Of a DNA stretch of 64,000 nt, positions 44,846-57,058 are shown piece by piece (the stretch's first letter is position 1; every line of letters starts with the position of its first letter). The notes beneath the pieces were generated by a model. It did not search any database. It saw nothing but the letters and a program-made list of their open reading frames with translations, and was not told where the DNA came from. A program made the translations under genes and the position numbers. The DNA is from Bradyrhizobium lupini. GTDB taxonomy: Bacteria; Pseudomonadota; Alphaproteobacteria; Rhizobiales; Xanthobacteraceae. The stretch spans positions 5,289,001 to 5,353,000 of the forward strand of contig NZ_CP162553.1 in the NCBI RefSeq assembly GCF_040939785.1, in the 5' to 3' direction.

Positions 44846-47533
44846 GTGCTGCAAAAGCTCTCCAAGTATCGACAGAAACGTGATTTCGAGAAGACGCCCG
44901 AGCCATCGGGCAAGACCGCGGTGGCGCCGTCGAAGCAGCGCCGCTTCGTGATTCAGAAGCATGACGCTTCGCGGCTGCACTACGATCTGCGGCTCGAGTT
45001 CGATGGCGTCTTCAAGTCCTGGGCGGTGACAAAAGGGCCCTCGCTCGATCCGCACGACAAGCGGCTGGCCGTCGAGGTCGAGGACCATCCGCTCGACTAT
45101 GGCGACTTCGAAGGCACGATTCCGGAAGGCCAGTACGGCGGCGGCACGGTCATGCTGTGGGATCGCGGCACCTGGGAATCCGATGATCCCGAACGCGGTT
45201 TCAAGAAGGGCGATCTGAAGTTCACGCTGCACGGCGAGAAGCTGCACGGCAGCTGGGTCCTGGTGCGCATGCGCAACGACCGCACCGGCGGCAAACGGAC
45301 CAATTGGCTCCTGATCAAGCATCGCGACGAATATGTTCGCGAGGGCGCAGACAACGACATTCTCGAGGAGGACAAATCGGTCGCCTCCGGCCGCGCGATG
45401 GATCAGATCGCCGAAGGCAAGGGCCGTGCGCCAAAACCGTTCATGCTGGCGAAGGGCACCAAGGCCAAGGCCGACGCGGTCTGGCAGTCCAACCGGGCGG
45501 ACGAGGCGAAAGAGCGCACGGTCAAGCCGGCGCCCCGCGCGGCGTTGAAAACCGGCAAAACGGTCAAGAAGAAAGCGACGACCGCGACGACCGCGAACAA
45601 GGCGGCGGAGATGCCGGATTTCGTGGCGCCGCAGCTCTGTACGTCGGTCGAGCGCCCGCCGGGCGGCGACGGCTGGTGCCACGAGATCAAGTTCGACGGC
45701 TACCGCGTGCAGCTGCGGGTCGAGGGCGGCAAGGCGACATTGAAGACGCGCAAAGGCCTCGACTGGACCGAAAAATTCGCAACTATCGCGAAGGAGGCGG
45801 GCGCGCTGCCGGATATGATGGTCGACGGCGAGATCGTCGCGCTCGACCACAATGGAGCACCCAATTTTTCGTCGCTCCAGGCCGCGCTGTCGGACGGCAA
45901 GACCGAGGAGCTCATCTTCTTTGCGTTCGACCTGCTGTTTGCGGAAGGCCTCGATTATCGCCGGCTGCCGCTCGGCGAGCGCAAGGCGCGGTTGAAGGAG
46001 CTGCTGGAAGCGCGTAAGCGCAAATCGAGCCAGATTCGCTATGTCGAGCATTTCGAAAGCGGCGGCGACGCCGTGCTGCAATCCGCCTGCAAGCTCGAGC
46101 TCGAGGGCGTGGTGTCGAAGAAGCTGGACGCGCCCTATCGTTCGGGGCGGACAGAAAGCTGGACCAAAGCAAAATGCCGCGCCGGCCATGAGGTCGTGAT
46201 CGGCGGTTACAAGACCACCAATGGCAAATTCCGTTCGCTGATGGCCGGCGTGCACCGCGGTGATCATCTCGCCTTCGTCGGCATGGTCGGCACCGGCTTC
46301 GGCGCGGACAAGGTCAAGCGCATCATGCCGTCCTTGAAGGCTATGGAGGCGAAGCAAAGCCCCTTCGGCGGCAAGAACGCACCGAAAAAGACGCGCGAGG
46401 TGCACTGGCTGAAGCCGGAGCTCGTGGCGGAGATCGAGTTCGCCGGCTTCACTGCCGACGGCAATATCCGCCAGGCCGCCTTCAAGGGTCTGCGGCAGGA
46501 CAAGCCGGCGGAGGAGGTCGAGGCCGAGACACCGGTCGATACCGAGCTTGCCGAGCCCTCGACGAAGCAGCGCGCGAAGCCGCGCGCGCAAGCGAAGACC
46601 GGTGCACGAACAGCGCAAGCCGGCACTGCCGAAGTGATGGGTGTCGTGCTCTCGAAGCCGGACAAGGCGCTGTGGCCGGACGACGGCAATGGCGATCCCG
46701 TTACCAAGCTGGATCTCGCGCGCTACCTCGAAGCCGTCGGCGAATGGATGATCGTGCATCTCAAGGGCCGGCCGTGCTCGCTGATCCGCGCCCCTGACGG
46801 CATCAAGGGCGAATGCTTCTTCCAGCGCCACGCCATGCAGGGCACCTCGAACCTTCTGGAGCTCGCGCGGGTCTCCGGCGACCGCAAGCCCTATTTGCAG
46901 ATCGACCGCATCGAAGGGCTCGCGGCCGTGGCGCAGATCGGCGGCGTCGAGCTGCATCCCTGGAATTGCGCGCCCTACGCCTACGATACCCCGGGCCGGC
47001 TGGTGTTCGATCTCGATCCCGCGCCCGACGTCGTCTTCGCCGAGGTCGTTGAGGCCGCCAAGGAGATGCGGCAGCGGCTGACCGACATCGGCATGGAAAG
47101 CTTCTGCAAGACCACCGGCGGCAAAGGTCTGCATGTCGTGGTCCCGCTGCGTCACGGCGCGCGCGACCAGGTGAGCTGGAAGGAGGCCAAGGCCTTCGCG
47201 CAAGGCGTCTGCCAGTGGATGGCGGACGACGCTCCCGAGCGCTATCTGCTCAACATGTCGAAGAAGCTGCGCAACGGAAAGATCTTCCTAGACTATCTGC
47301 GCAACGATCGGATGTCGACGGCGGTGGCGCCGCTGTCGCCGCGTGCGCGAGATGGTGCGACTGTGTCGATGCCGGTCACGTGGGCGCAGGTGAAGAGCGA
47401 CCTCGATCCGAAGCGGTACACGGTGCGGACGGTGCCCGGCTTGCTGGCGCGATCGAAGGCGTGGGATGGTTATGACGATGCAGCCGCGTCGATCAAGGCG
47501 GCGATCAAGAAGCTCGCCGGGAAAACGAAGTAG
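44846..47533 (+). CDS. ligD: NHEJ multifunctional DNA ligase D (phosphoesterase-ligase-polymerase)
   Basis: An 895-residue protein from GTG 44846 ([20 protein letters not shown], the usual N-terminus). Domain order: 3-prime phosphoesterase at about 30-175 ([27 protein letters not shown]); ATP-dependent ligase at about 250-540 with nucleotidyl Lys 282 in [18 protein letters not shown] and EGVVSKK; Ala/Lys/Pro-rich linker; primase-polymerase at about 595-890 with the metal pair in FDLDPAPDV and the conserved HVVVPL. It trims, fills and seals broken ends held by Ku. All three activities keep their key residues. A longer frame upstream is antisense shadow over ku. Confidence 0.96.
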   Translation: MLQKLSKYRQKRDFEKTPEPSGKTAVAPSKQRRFVIQKHDASRLHYDLRLEFDGVFKSWAVTKGPSLDPHDKRLAVEVEDHPLDYGDFEGTIPEGQYGGGTVMLWDRGTWESDDPERGFKKGDLKFTLHGEKLHGSWVLVRMRNDRTGGKRTNWLLIKHRDEYVREGADNDILEEDKSVASGRAMDQIAEGKGRAPKPFMLAKGTKAKADAVWQSNRADEAKERTVKPAPRAALKTGKTVKKKATTATTANKAAEMPDFVAPQLCTSVERPPGGDGWCHEIKFDGYRVQLRVEGGKATLKTRKGLDWTEKFATIAKEAGALPDMMVDGEIVALDHNGAPNFSSLQAALSDGKTEELIFFAFDLLFAEGLDYRRLPLGERKARLKELLEARKRKSSQIRYVEHFESGGDAVLQSACKLELEGVVSKKLDAPYRSGRTESWTKAKCRAGHEVVIGGYKTTNGKFRSLMAGVHRGDHLAFVGMVGTGFGADKVKRIMPSLKAMEAKQSPFGGKNAPKKTREVHWLKPELVAEIEFAGFTADGNIRQAAFKGLRQDKPAEEVEAETPVDTELAEPSTKQRAKPRAQAKTGARTAQAGTAEVMGVVLSKPDKALWPDDGNGDPVTKLDLARYLEAVGEWMIVHLKGRPCSLIRAPDGIKGECFFQRHAMQGTSNLLELARVSGDRKPYLQIDRIEGLAAVAQIGGVELHPWNCAPYAYDTPGRLVFDLDPAPDVVFAEVVEAAKEMRQRLTDIGMESFCKTTGGKGLHVVVPLRHGARDQVSWKEAKAFAQGVCQWMADDAPERYLLNMSKKLRNGKIFLDYLRNDRMSTAVAPLSPRARDGATVSMPVTWAQVKSDLDPKRYTVRTVPGLLARSKAWDGYDDAAASIKAAIKKLAGKTK

Positions 47534-47620
47534 GGTGGGTAAAGTGAAGCGTGCCCACCATCTTCTCTCAGCCGAGCAAAAAGGTGGGCACGGCGCATTG
47601 CGCCTTTGCCCACCCTACTA
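47531..47620. repeat. Palindromic repeat, family D
   Basis: TAGGGTGGGTAAAGTGAAGC and GTGCCCACC face GGTGGGCAC and TTTGCCCACCCTACTA in inverted order. The left arm includes the ligD stop codon (47531-47533), so the element has inserted or been maintained exactly at the gene end and probably serves as its 3-prime hairpin. Only one copy of this family is in the window. Confidence 0.8.
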
Positions 47621-47636
47621 GATCTTCGTTTGGTGG

Positions 47637-47801
47637 CTAGATCCGTCCCAGCAGGAGCAGGATCAGCAGGATCACGATGACGAGCCCGAGACCGCCGCCG
47701 CCGTAATAGCCGGTGCCGTAGAACGGGCCGCCGCCGATGCCGCTGAAGCCGCCGAGCAGCGCGATGACCAAAATGATCAGAATGATCGTACCGATAGACA
47801 T
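47637..47801 (-). CDS. DUF3309-family small membrane protein (54 aa)
   Basis: MSIGTIILIILVIALLGGFS starts a 54-residue protein with two hydrophobic segments separated by a Gly/Tyr-rich loop (GPFYGTGYYGGGG) and the end LVIVILLILLLLGRI. This pattern is that of the small DUF3309 proteins of Rhizobiales, whose function is unknown. A strong Shine-Dalgarno (GGAGGAGA in the complement of 47808-47815) supports it. It is divergent from the PHA-family gene at 47978. Confidence 0.8.
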   Translation of the reverse strand: MSIGTIILIILVIALLGGFSGIGGGPFYGTGYYGGGGLGLVIVILLILLLLGRI

Positions 47802-47977
47802 GCGGAAATCTCCTCCGGCCCTTCGTCAAAAAAGGGTTCCTATGTTGTGCTCAGGGCAACTTGCCGCACCTTTTAAAGTTCCATCTTTGAAACACGGGTG
47901 GCCGCCAAAGACGCATGGAACCTTTGTGGCACCGCCGGGGATGCCTACGTGAGATTTCATCACAGCCGGACCGGGTC

Positions 47978-48295
47978 ATGTCAGCACCGCTTGTCGTCTC
48001 CATTCCCCACCGCCTCGGCCGCGAGGAGGCGGTGCGCCGGCTCAAGACTGGGCTAGGCCGTGCTGCGGCGAGCATTCCCGTGATGCAGGTCGAGGAGGAG
48101 AGCTGGAGCGGCGACAGCATGAATTTCCGCATCCGCGCGCTCGGGCAGATCGCGACGGGGCAGGTCGACGTCGCCGACGACCATGTCAAGGTGCAGGTGG
48201 TGCTGCCCTGGCTATTGCAGCGCTTTGCGGAGATGGCGCAGGCCACGATTCGCAAGCGCGGCCAGCTGCTGTTGGGCAAGGACGGGAAAAGCTAG
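47978..48295 (+). CDS. Polyhydroxyalkanoic acid system family protein
   Basis: A 105-residue protein: APLVVSIPHRLGREEAVRRL, DSMNFRIRALGQIATGQVDV and VKVQVVLPWLLQRFAEMAQA. This is the pattern of the small PHA_gran_rgn family found with polyester-granule genes. ATG 47978 is preferred over an upstream GTG/ATG extension because the family begins here. It is convergent with treY (3 bases apart). No phaC or phasin gene is present, so it stands alone; the exact role of the family is unsettled. Confidence 0.8.
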   Translation: MSAPLVVSIPHRLGREEAVRRLKTGLGRAAASIPVMQVEEESWSGDSMNFRIRALGQIATGQVDVADDHVKVQVVLPWLLQRFAEMAQATIRKRGQLLLGKDGKS

Positions 48296-48298
48296 CGT

Positions 48299-51085
<2,787 letters not shown>

Positions 51086-51086
51086 C

Positions 51087-52841
51087 TCAACCTCCGAGGC
51101 GCCAGACCACCGACCAGGGCGCAAGCCGGTCGCCGGTTGCGCCGCCCCAGATCAGGGTCCCCACACCGCCGTCGGAACACGCGATGTCCTTGTCGGAGAG
51201 ATTGGCCACGAGGCGCAACGTCGCGCCATCTCCCATGTGCCAATGTGCGGTGAGCAGGCCGCTATCGGCCACGGCGGCATCACCGAAGCGCGCACCTTTC
51301 AGTCGTGGCGCGATCTCCTTGTGGCGGAGTGCGAGCAGCTCCCGCACCAGCGCGAGACGCGCATCCTGCTCCGGCGTGTGGTCGGTCCAGTCGAGCACGG
51401 CCGATTGCAGTGTTGCCGGATCGAGCGGGTCGGGCACCTCGTCGCCGTACTTTTCATAGGCCCAGGCGTATTCCTGCCTGCGCCCCTTGCGGACGGCATC
51501 AGCCAGTCCGCCCTGGAAGTCGCAGAAGAACGGGAAGGGCGCGATGGAGCCCCACTCCTCGCCCTGGAACAGCATCGGCACCATCGGTGCGAGCAGGGTC
51601 ACCGCGAGTGCGGCTTCGATCTGCTCGGGCGATGCCAGGCTTTCGAGCCGGTCGCCAAGCGGCCGGTTGCCGATCTGGTCGTGGTTCTGCAGGAAGTTGA
51701 CGAAGGTTGCCGGCGGCAGCTCGCCGCTGTTCTCGCCCCGCGGCTTCTTGCCCCAGAATTCCGAGATCTCGCCCTGATAGACGAAGCCGGAGGCGAGCGC
51801 GCGTGCGAGATCGAGCCGCGGAGTTTGATAGTCCGCATAATAGCCGGCGAGTTCGCCCGTCAGCATCACGTGCCAGACGTGGTGGTAGTCGTCGTTCCAC
51901 TGGCCGCGATATTTGCCGTTCGGAGGCTCCTGCGCCGCGTCGAGCAGGCTCGCGCGGTTGTCGCCGTTCTCCAGCACGAGATGGATATGGCGCTCCGTCG
52001 CCTTGGCAAGCTCGCCCGCGGCGACGCTAAGGTCTTGCAGCATCGATTGCTCGCCGGGGATCGCCATGATGTGATTGGCGGCATCGAGCCTCAGGCCGTC
52101 GAAGCGATAGTCGCTGAGCCACGACAGCGCGTTCTCGACGGCAAAAGCGCGAACCTGCGGCACGCGATAATCGATCGCACTGCCCCATGGCGTGTGCGCG
52201 TCGGTGAAGAAGGCCGGCGCGTAGCGGCCGAGGTAATTTCCCTCGGGGCCGAAATGATTGTAGACGACGTCGAGGAACACCATCAGCCCGCGCAGATGGG
52301 CTTCGTCGATCAGCGTCTTCAATTCATCGGGATGACCATAGGCGCTGTCGGGCGCGTACCACAGCACGCCATCATAACCCCAGCCGCGGCGACCGGCGAA
52401 GTCAGCCAGCGGCATCAGTTCGATCGCGGTGATGCCGGTCGCGACGAGATGATCGAGCTTGTCGATCATGGCACGATAGGTGCCTTCCGCAGTGAAGGTG
52501 CCGACATGCGTCTCGATCAGCACCGTCTCTTCCCACGGGCGGCCGCGCCAATCGGATGCGCGCCAGGCGAAGGCGTCATGATCGATCACCTCGCTCGGGC
52601 CGAACACGTCGTCGGGTTGGAATGCAGACGCCGGATCGGGCACGTCGATCTCGTCATCGATCCTGAATTTGTAGTTGCTGCCGACGGGCAGATTGGCAAT
52701 CTCGGCGACATACCAGCCATCCTGCCGGCGCTGCATCGCGTGTCGTCTGTCGAGCAGGAGATCGACACGGCGCGCGGCAGGCGCCCACAGCCGGAACGAT
52801 ACGCCGTCCTTCGTCGGCCTCGCCCCGAAGGATGGCCTCAT
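51087..52841 (-). CDS. treZ: Malto-oligosyltrehalose trehalohydrolase
   Basis: A 584-residue GH13 hydrolase that cuts trehalose from maltooligosyl-trehalose. The N-terminal beta domain (VSFRLWAPAARRVDLLLD) precedes the barrel: HVGTFTAEGTYRAMIDKLDH, DVVYNHFGPEGNYL, nucleophile in FDGLRLDAANHI, Glu in LVLENGDNRASLL and NFLQNHDQIGNR. The start overlaps the glgX stop by four bases, and the stop is one base before treY. Confidence 0.96.
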   Translation of the reverse strand: MRPSFGARPTKDGVSFRLWAPAARRVDLLLDRRHAMQRRQDGWYVAEIANLPVGSNYKFRIDDEIDVPDPASAFQPDDVFGPSEVIDHDAFAWRASDWRGRPWEETVLIETHVGTFTAEGTYRAMIDKLDHLVATGITAIELMPLADFAGRRGWGYDGVLWYAPDSAYGHPDELKTLIDEAHLRGLMVFLDVVYNHFGPEGNYLGRYAPAFFTDAHTPWGSAIDYRVPQVRAFAVENALSWLSDYRFDGLRLDAANHIMAIPGEQSMLQDLSVAAGELAKATERHIHLVLENGDNRASLLDAAQEPPNGKYRGQWNDDYHHVWHVMLTGELAGYYADYQTPRLDLARALASGFVYQGEISEFWGKKPRGENSGELPPATFVNFLQNHDQIGNRPLGDRLESLASPEQIEAALAVTLLAPMVPMLFQGEEWGSIAPFPFFCDFQGGLADAVRKGRRQEYAWAYEKYGDEVPDPLDPATLQSAVLDWTDHTPEQDARLALVRELLALRHKEIAPRLKGARFGDAAVADSGLLTAHWHMGDGATLRLVANLSDKDIACSDGGVGTLIWGGATGDRLAPWSVVWRLGG

Positions 52842-54916
52842 AGCGCCCCCGCGAAAGCGATCACGGAGCGCGGCGGCGCCTTGCTGTCGCTCCCGGGCTG
52901 GAAGTCGATCGTATTCAGCTTGGCGTCGGTCGTGTTCAGGATCTGCTGCCAGCTCTTGTATTCAGTCATTTTTGGCAATTTGAATGCGATCTCTTCGGGG
53001 GCTGCGTTGAGTACGATAAAGATCGCGGCGCTGCCCGGTTCCATCGGCCCCATCACATAGGAGAGGAACCGCCCTTCCGGGAATTTCCAGTCGCTTTCCG
53101 TCATTTCGTCGCCGGCCGGCGTCAGCCACAGCGCGCCATAGGAGATGCCGTCCTTGGGGCGGCCGTCGAGCCAGCGATGGCTGCGAAGCTGCGAAAACCG
53201 GCGGCGGATATCGGCGAGTTCGGCGACAAAACCGACCATGTCGTCGCCGTCCTTGCCGAGATTGTCCCAGCCGACCCAGCCCACCTCGTTGTCCTGGCAA
53301 TAGGCGTTGTTGTTGCCTGATTGCGAATTCCCGACCTCGTCGCCTGCGAGGATCAGCGGAATGCCCTGCGCCAGCATGAGGCAGGCCAGTACGTTCTTGC
53401 GAAGCTGCCGGCGCAAGCTGACGATTTGGGGATCGTCGGTCGGACCCTCGACACCGCAATTGTTGCTGTGGTTGTCGTTGGAGCCGTCGCGATTGTCCTC
53501 GCCATTGGCCTCGTTATGCTTCTCGTTGTAGCTGAAGAGATCGGCCAGGGTGAAGCCGTCATGCACGGTGATGTGGTTGATGCTGGCGCGCGGCCGCCGT
53601 CCGTCGTGGTTGAACAGGTCGGAGGACGCCGTCATGCGGCTGGAGATATCGCCGATCAGGCTGCCTTCGCCGCTCCAGTAGCGGCGCATGGCGCTGCGGT
53701 AACGGTCGTTCCACTCCGACCATTGCGAGGGAAATGCGCCCACCTGATAGCCGCCAAGGCCGAGATCCCAGGGTTCGGCGACGAGCTTGACGCTCGCCAG
53801 CACCGGGTCCTGGCGGATCGCGGTCAGGAACGAGCTGCCTCGATCATAACCGTTCGGTCCGCGGGCCAGCGTGGTGGCGAGGTCGAAACGGAAGCCGTCG
53901 ACGTGGCAGACCTCGACCCAGTAGCGCAGTGAATCCATCACCATCTGCAGCACGCGCGGGTGGGTGAGGTTCACCGACGAGCCGCAGCCGGTAAAATCGT
54001 CGTAGTAGCGCGGGTTTTCGCGGTTCAGCCAGTAATAGGAGGCGTTGTCGATGCCGCGATAGCACAGCGTCGGACCGAGATGATTGCCCTCGGCGGTGTG
54101 ATTGTAGACGACGTCGAGCATCACCTCGATGCCGGCATCGTGCAGACGTGCGATCGTGGTGCGGAAGGAATCGAGAGCGTTGTCCTGGGCGTAGCGCTGC
54201 TCGGGCGCGAAGAAGGACAGGGTGTTATAGCCCCAGTAGTTGACGAGCTTCTTCTCCACCAAGATGCGGTCGTCGACGAAGCTGTGCACCGGCAGAAGCT
54301 CTACCGTGGTGACGCCGAGCTTCTTCAGGTGCTCGATCATCGCGGGCGAGGACAGGCCGCCATAGGTGCCGCGCAAATTCGGCGGCACGTCGTCGCGCTT
54401 CTGTGTCAGTCCCTTGACGTGGGCCTCGTAGATGATGGTATCTTCCCAGGGAATGTTGGGCCGGATCTCGCGGCGGCCCCAGTTGAAGGTCTCGTCGACG
54501 ACGACGGCCTTCGGCATGCCGCGCGCGTTGTCGCGCCGGTCGAACGACAGGTCTTCGCGCGGGCTTCCGGTGCGATAGGCGAAATGCGCGTCACTCCAGA
54601 CCAGCCGCCCGGAAAGCCGCTTGGCATAGGGGTCTAGCACGAGCTTGTTGGCATTGAAGCGGTGGCCGTGCTCCGGCTCGTAGGGGCCATGCACGCGGTA
54701 GCCGTAGAGCTGGCCGGGCGAGACGTCGTTGAGATAGCCGTGCCAGACATCCTCGGTGCGCTCCGGCAGCTCGACGCGCTCGAGTTCGCGGCGGCCCTGC
54801 ATGTCGAACAGGCACAGCTCGACCTTCTGCGCGTTGGCGGAGAACAGCGCGAAATTGGTGCCGCGTCCGTCCCAGCTTGCGCCGAGGCGTGCGGGCGATC
54901 CAGCAGTCAGGCGCAT
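52838..54916 (-). CDS. glgX: Glycogen debranching enzyme GlgX
   Basis: A 692-residue isoamylase-type debrancher. The N-terminal domain SPARLGASWDGRGTNFALFS leads to the barrel with DVVYNHTAEGNHLGPTLCYR, nucleophile in VDGFRFDLATTL, LVAEPWDLG, and VHDGFTLADLFSYN. It removes short branches from glycogen, feeding linear dextrins to TreYZ and MalQ. It starts 3 bases after the glgB stop and overlaps treZ by four bases. Confidence 0.95.
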   Translation of the reverse strand: MRLTAGSPARLGASWDGRGTNFALFSANAQKVELCLFDMQGRRELERVELPERTEDVWHGYLNDVSPGQLYGYRVHGPYEPEHGHRFNANKLVLDPYAKRLSGRLVWSDAHFAYRTGSPREDLSFDRRDNARGMPKAVVVDETFNWGRREIRPNIPWEDTIIYEAHVKGLTQKRDDVPPNLRGTYGGLSSPAMIEHLKKLGVTTVELLPVHSFVDDRILVEKKLVNYWGYNTLSFFAPEQRYAQDNALDSFRTTIARLHDAGIEVMLDVVYNHTAEGNHLGPTLCYRGIDNASYYWLNRENPRYYDDFTGCGSSVNLTHPRVLQMVMDSLRYWVEVCHVDGFRFDLATTLARGPNGYDRGSSFLTAIRQDPVLASVKLVAEPWDLGLGGYQVGAFPSQWSEWNDRYRSAMRRYWSGEGSLIGDISSRMTASSDLFNHDGRRPRASINHITVHDGFTLADLFSYNEKHNEANGEDNRDGSNDNHSNNCGVEGPTDDPQIVSLRRQLRKNVLACLMLAQGIPLILAGDEVGNSQSGNNNAYCQDNEVGWVGWDNLGKDGDDMVGFVAELADIRRRFSQLRSHRWLDGRPKDGISYGALWLTPAGDEMTESDWKFPEGRFLSYVMGPMEPGSAAIFIVLNAAPEEIAFKLPKMTEYKSWQQILNTTDAKLNTIDFQPGSDSKAPPRSVIAFAGAL

Positions 54917-54919
54917 CGT

Positions 54920-57058
54920 TCAGCTTTCCGGAACGAGGAAGATCGCGGCGAGCGGCGGAATGGTGAGGCGGAGCTCGCCATTGACGGCGTGGACTTCGCC
55001 GATGTTGCCGACATTGCTGCCGCCGTAATGAGCGGAGTCCGAGTTGAACACTTCCTTCCACTTGCCACCGAACGGCGCGCGAACGCGGTAATTGCGATAG
55101 ACATTGGGTGAGAAGTTGACGATCACCATGCACCGGGCGTGCTCGTCAAATCCCTTGCGCAGCCAGGCGAACACGTTGCGGTTGGCGTCGTCGGTGATCA
55201 GCCATTCGAAGCCGGCCTGCTCGCAGTCCATCTGGTGCAGGGCGGGCACCGCGCGATAGAGCCGGTTGAGATCGCGGATCAACGCCTGGATGCCTGAATG
55301 GGGCTTGTACTCGAGCAAGTGCCAGTCGAGCGATTGGTCGTGATTCCATTCTCGGCTTTGCGCGATCTCGGCGCCCATGAACAGCAGCTTCTTGCCGGGA
55401 TGGCCGAACATGAAGCTGTAATAGGCGCGCAAATTCGCGAAGCGCTGCCATTCGTCGCCGGGCATGCGCCCGAGGATAGAGCGCTTGCCGTGCACGACTT
55501 CGTCGTGCGACAGCGGCAGGACGAAGTTCTCCGAGAAGGCGTAGTGCAGGCCGAACAGGATGTCGCCGTGATGATGCTTGCGGTGGATCGGGTCCTTGCT
55601 GATGTAGTTCAGCGTGTCGTGCATCCAGCCCATATTCCACTTGTAGCCGAAGCCGAGCCCTCCGAATTCGACCGGGCGCGAGACCTGCGGCCAGGCGGTG
55701 GACTCTTCGGCGGCCGTGGTCGCCTGCGGGAAACGCGCGAACAGCTCGGTGTTGAAGCGGCGCAGGAATGCGATCGCCTCGATGTTCTCCCGGCCGCCAT
55801 GCTGGTTCGGAATCCACGCCCCGGGCGGACGGCTGTAGTCGAGGTAGAGCATGGATGCGACGGCATCGACTCGCAGTCCGTCGATCGCGTAGCGCTCGAG
55901 CCAGAACAGCGCGTTCGAGACCAGGAAGTTCGTCACTTCGGTGCGGCCGTAATTGTAGATCAGCGTGCCCCAATCGAGATGCCGGCCCTGGAGCGGATTG
56001 GCGTGTTCGTACAGCGCTGTGCCGTCGAAGCTGCCGAGCCCGTGCGGATCGTCCGGGAAGTGGCCGGGCACCCAGTCGAGCAGCACGCCGACGCCCTCGC
56101 GGTGGCAGGCATCGACCAGCGCGGCAAAATCCTCCGGCGTGCCGAAGCGGCTGGTCGGCGCATACAGCCCGGTCGGCTGATAGCCCCACGAGCCGTCGAA
56201 AGGATGCTCGCTGACGGGGAGGAATTCGAGATGGGTGAAGCCCATGTCGCGGGCGTAGGCCGGCAGCTGCTCGGCCAGCTCGCGATAGGTCAGCCATTCA
56301 TTGCCGTTCTTGCGCCGCCATGAGCCGAGATGGACCTCGTAGATCGACATCGGCGCGGACAACGCGTTGATGCCGTCGGGCGCCGGTCGCGGCCGCGGCA
56401 GATGCGCTTCGTCGAACACGATGGAAGCGGTCTTCGGGCGCACCTCGCTTGCAAAGGCCATCGGATCGGATTTCAGCGGAAGCAGATGGCCGTGCGGTCC
56501 GATAATTTCGAACTTGTAGTGGTCGCCGGCCTTGGCGTGCGGGATGAACAATTCCCAATAACCCGCGCCGCGCACCCGCATCGGATGGCGCCGTCCGTCC
56601 CAGAAATTGAAGTCGCCGACGACGGAGACACGCCGGGCGTTGGGCGCCAGCACCACGAAGCCGATGCCATCGATGCCTTCGAGCCGCATCGGATGCGCGC
56701 CGAGCTTGTCGTAAAGGCGCTGGTGGGTGCCTTCGCCGAGCAGATAGAGGTCGAAATCGGTCAGGATCGGCGGAAAGCGATAGGTGTCCTCGAATTCGAT
56801 GACGTTGTCGCCGAACTTCGCGCGGAGCTGGTAGTGCTTCGCGCCGTTCGGCAGAGCGCCGATGAACAGGCCGGCATCATGGACGCGATCGAGCTTCGCC
56901 ACCTCGCCGTGCTCGCCCACCGCCTCGACGTTGGAAGCATCGGGAAGAAACGCGCGCACCACGCTCTTGTCGCCCTCGGGATGCAGCCCGAGATAGTGGA
57001 ACGGATCGGAGTGGCGACCCTCGATGATCGCATAGGCCTCGGCAGGGAGTTTAGGCAT
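54920..57058 (-). CDS. glgB: 1,4-alpha-glucan branching enzyme
   Basis: A 712-residue branching enzyme. The start at [20 protein letters not shown] (57058) overlaps the treS end by 8 bases. N-terminal and CBM48 domains ([20 protein letters not shown]) precede the barrel with [20 protein letters not shown], nucleophile in [17 protein letters not shown], Glu in [11 protein letters not shown] and [12 protein letters not shown]. It makes alpha-1,6 branches in glycogen or in glucan from maltose-1-phosphate. All active-site residues are present. Confidence 0.97.
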   Translation of the reverse strand: MPKLPAEAYAIIEGRHSDPFHYLGLHPEGDKSVVRAFLPDASNVEAVGEHGEVAKLDRVHDAGLFIGALPNGAKHYQLRAKFGDNVIEFEDTYRFPPILTDFDLYLLGEGTHQRLYDKLGAHPMRLEGIDGIGFVVLAPNARRVSVVGDFNFWDGRRHPMRVRGAGYWELFIPHAKAGDHYKFEIIGPHGHLLPLKSDPMAFASEVRPKTASIVFDEAHLPRPRPAPDGINALSAPMSIYEVHLGSWRRKNGNEWLTYRELAEQLPAYARDMGFTHLEFLPVSEHPFDGSWGYQPTGLYAPTSRFGTPEDFAALVDACHREGVGVLLDWVPGHFPDDPHGLGSFDGTALYEHANPLQGRHLDWGTLIYNYGRTEVTNFLVSNALFWLERYAIDGLRVDAVASMLYLDYSRPPGAWIPNQHGGRENIEAIAFLRRFNTELFARFPQATTAAEESTAWPQVSRPVEFGGLGFGYKWNMGWMHDTLNYISKDPIHRKHHHGDILFGLHYAFSENFVLPLSHDEVVHGKRSILGRMPGDEWQRFANLRAYYSFMFGHPGKKLLFMGAEIAQSREWNHDQSLDWHLLEYKPHSGIQALIRDLNRLYRAVPALHQMDCEQAGFEWLITDDANRNVFAWLRKGFDEHARCMVIVNFSPNVYRNYRVRAPFGGKWKEVFNSDSAHYGGSNVGNIGEVHAVNGELRLTIPPLAAIFLVPES

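Noticed and set aside
44738..47203. Minus-strand frame extending ku upstream by more than 800 codons
   Set aside because: It is antisense to ligD with low-complexity His/Arg/Leu-rich translation; Ku starts at 44737 with its own ribosome site.
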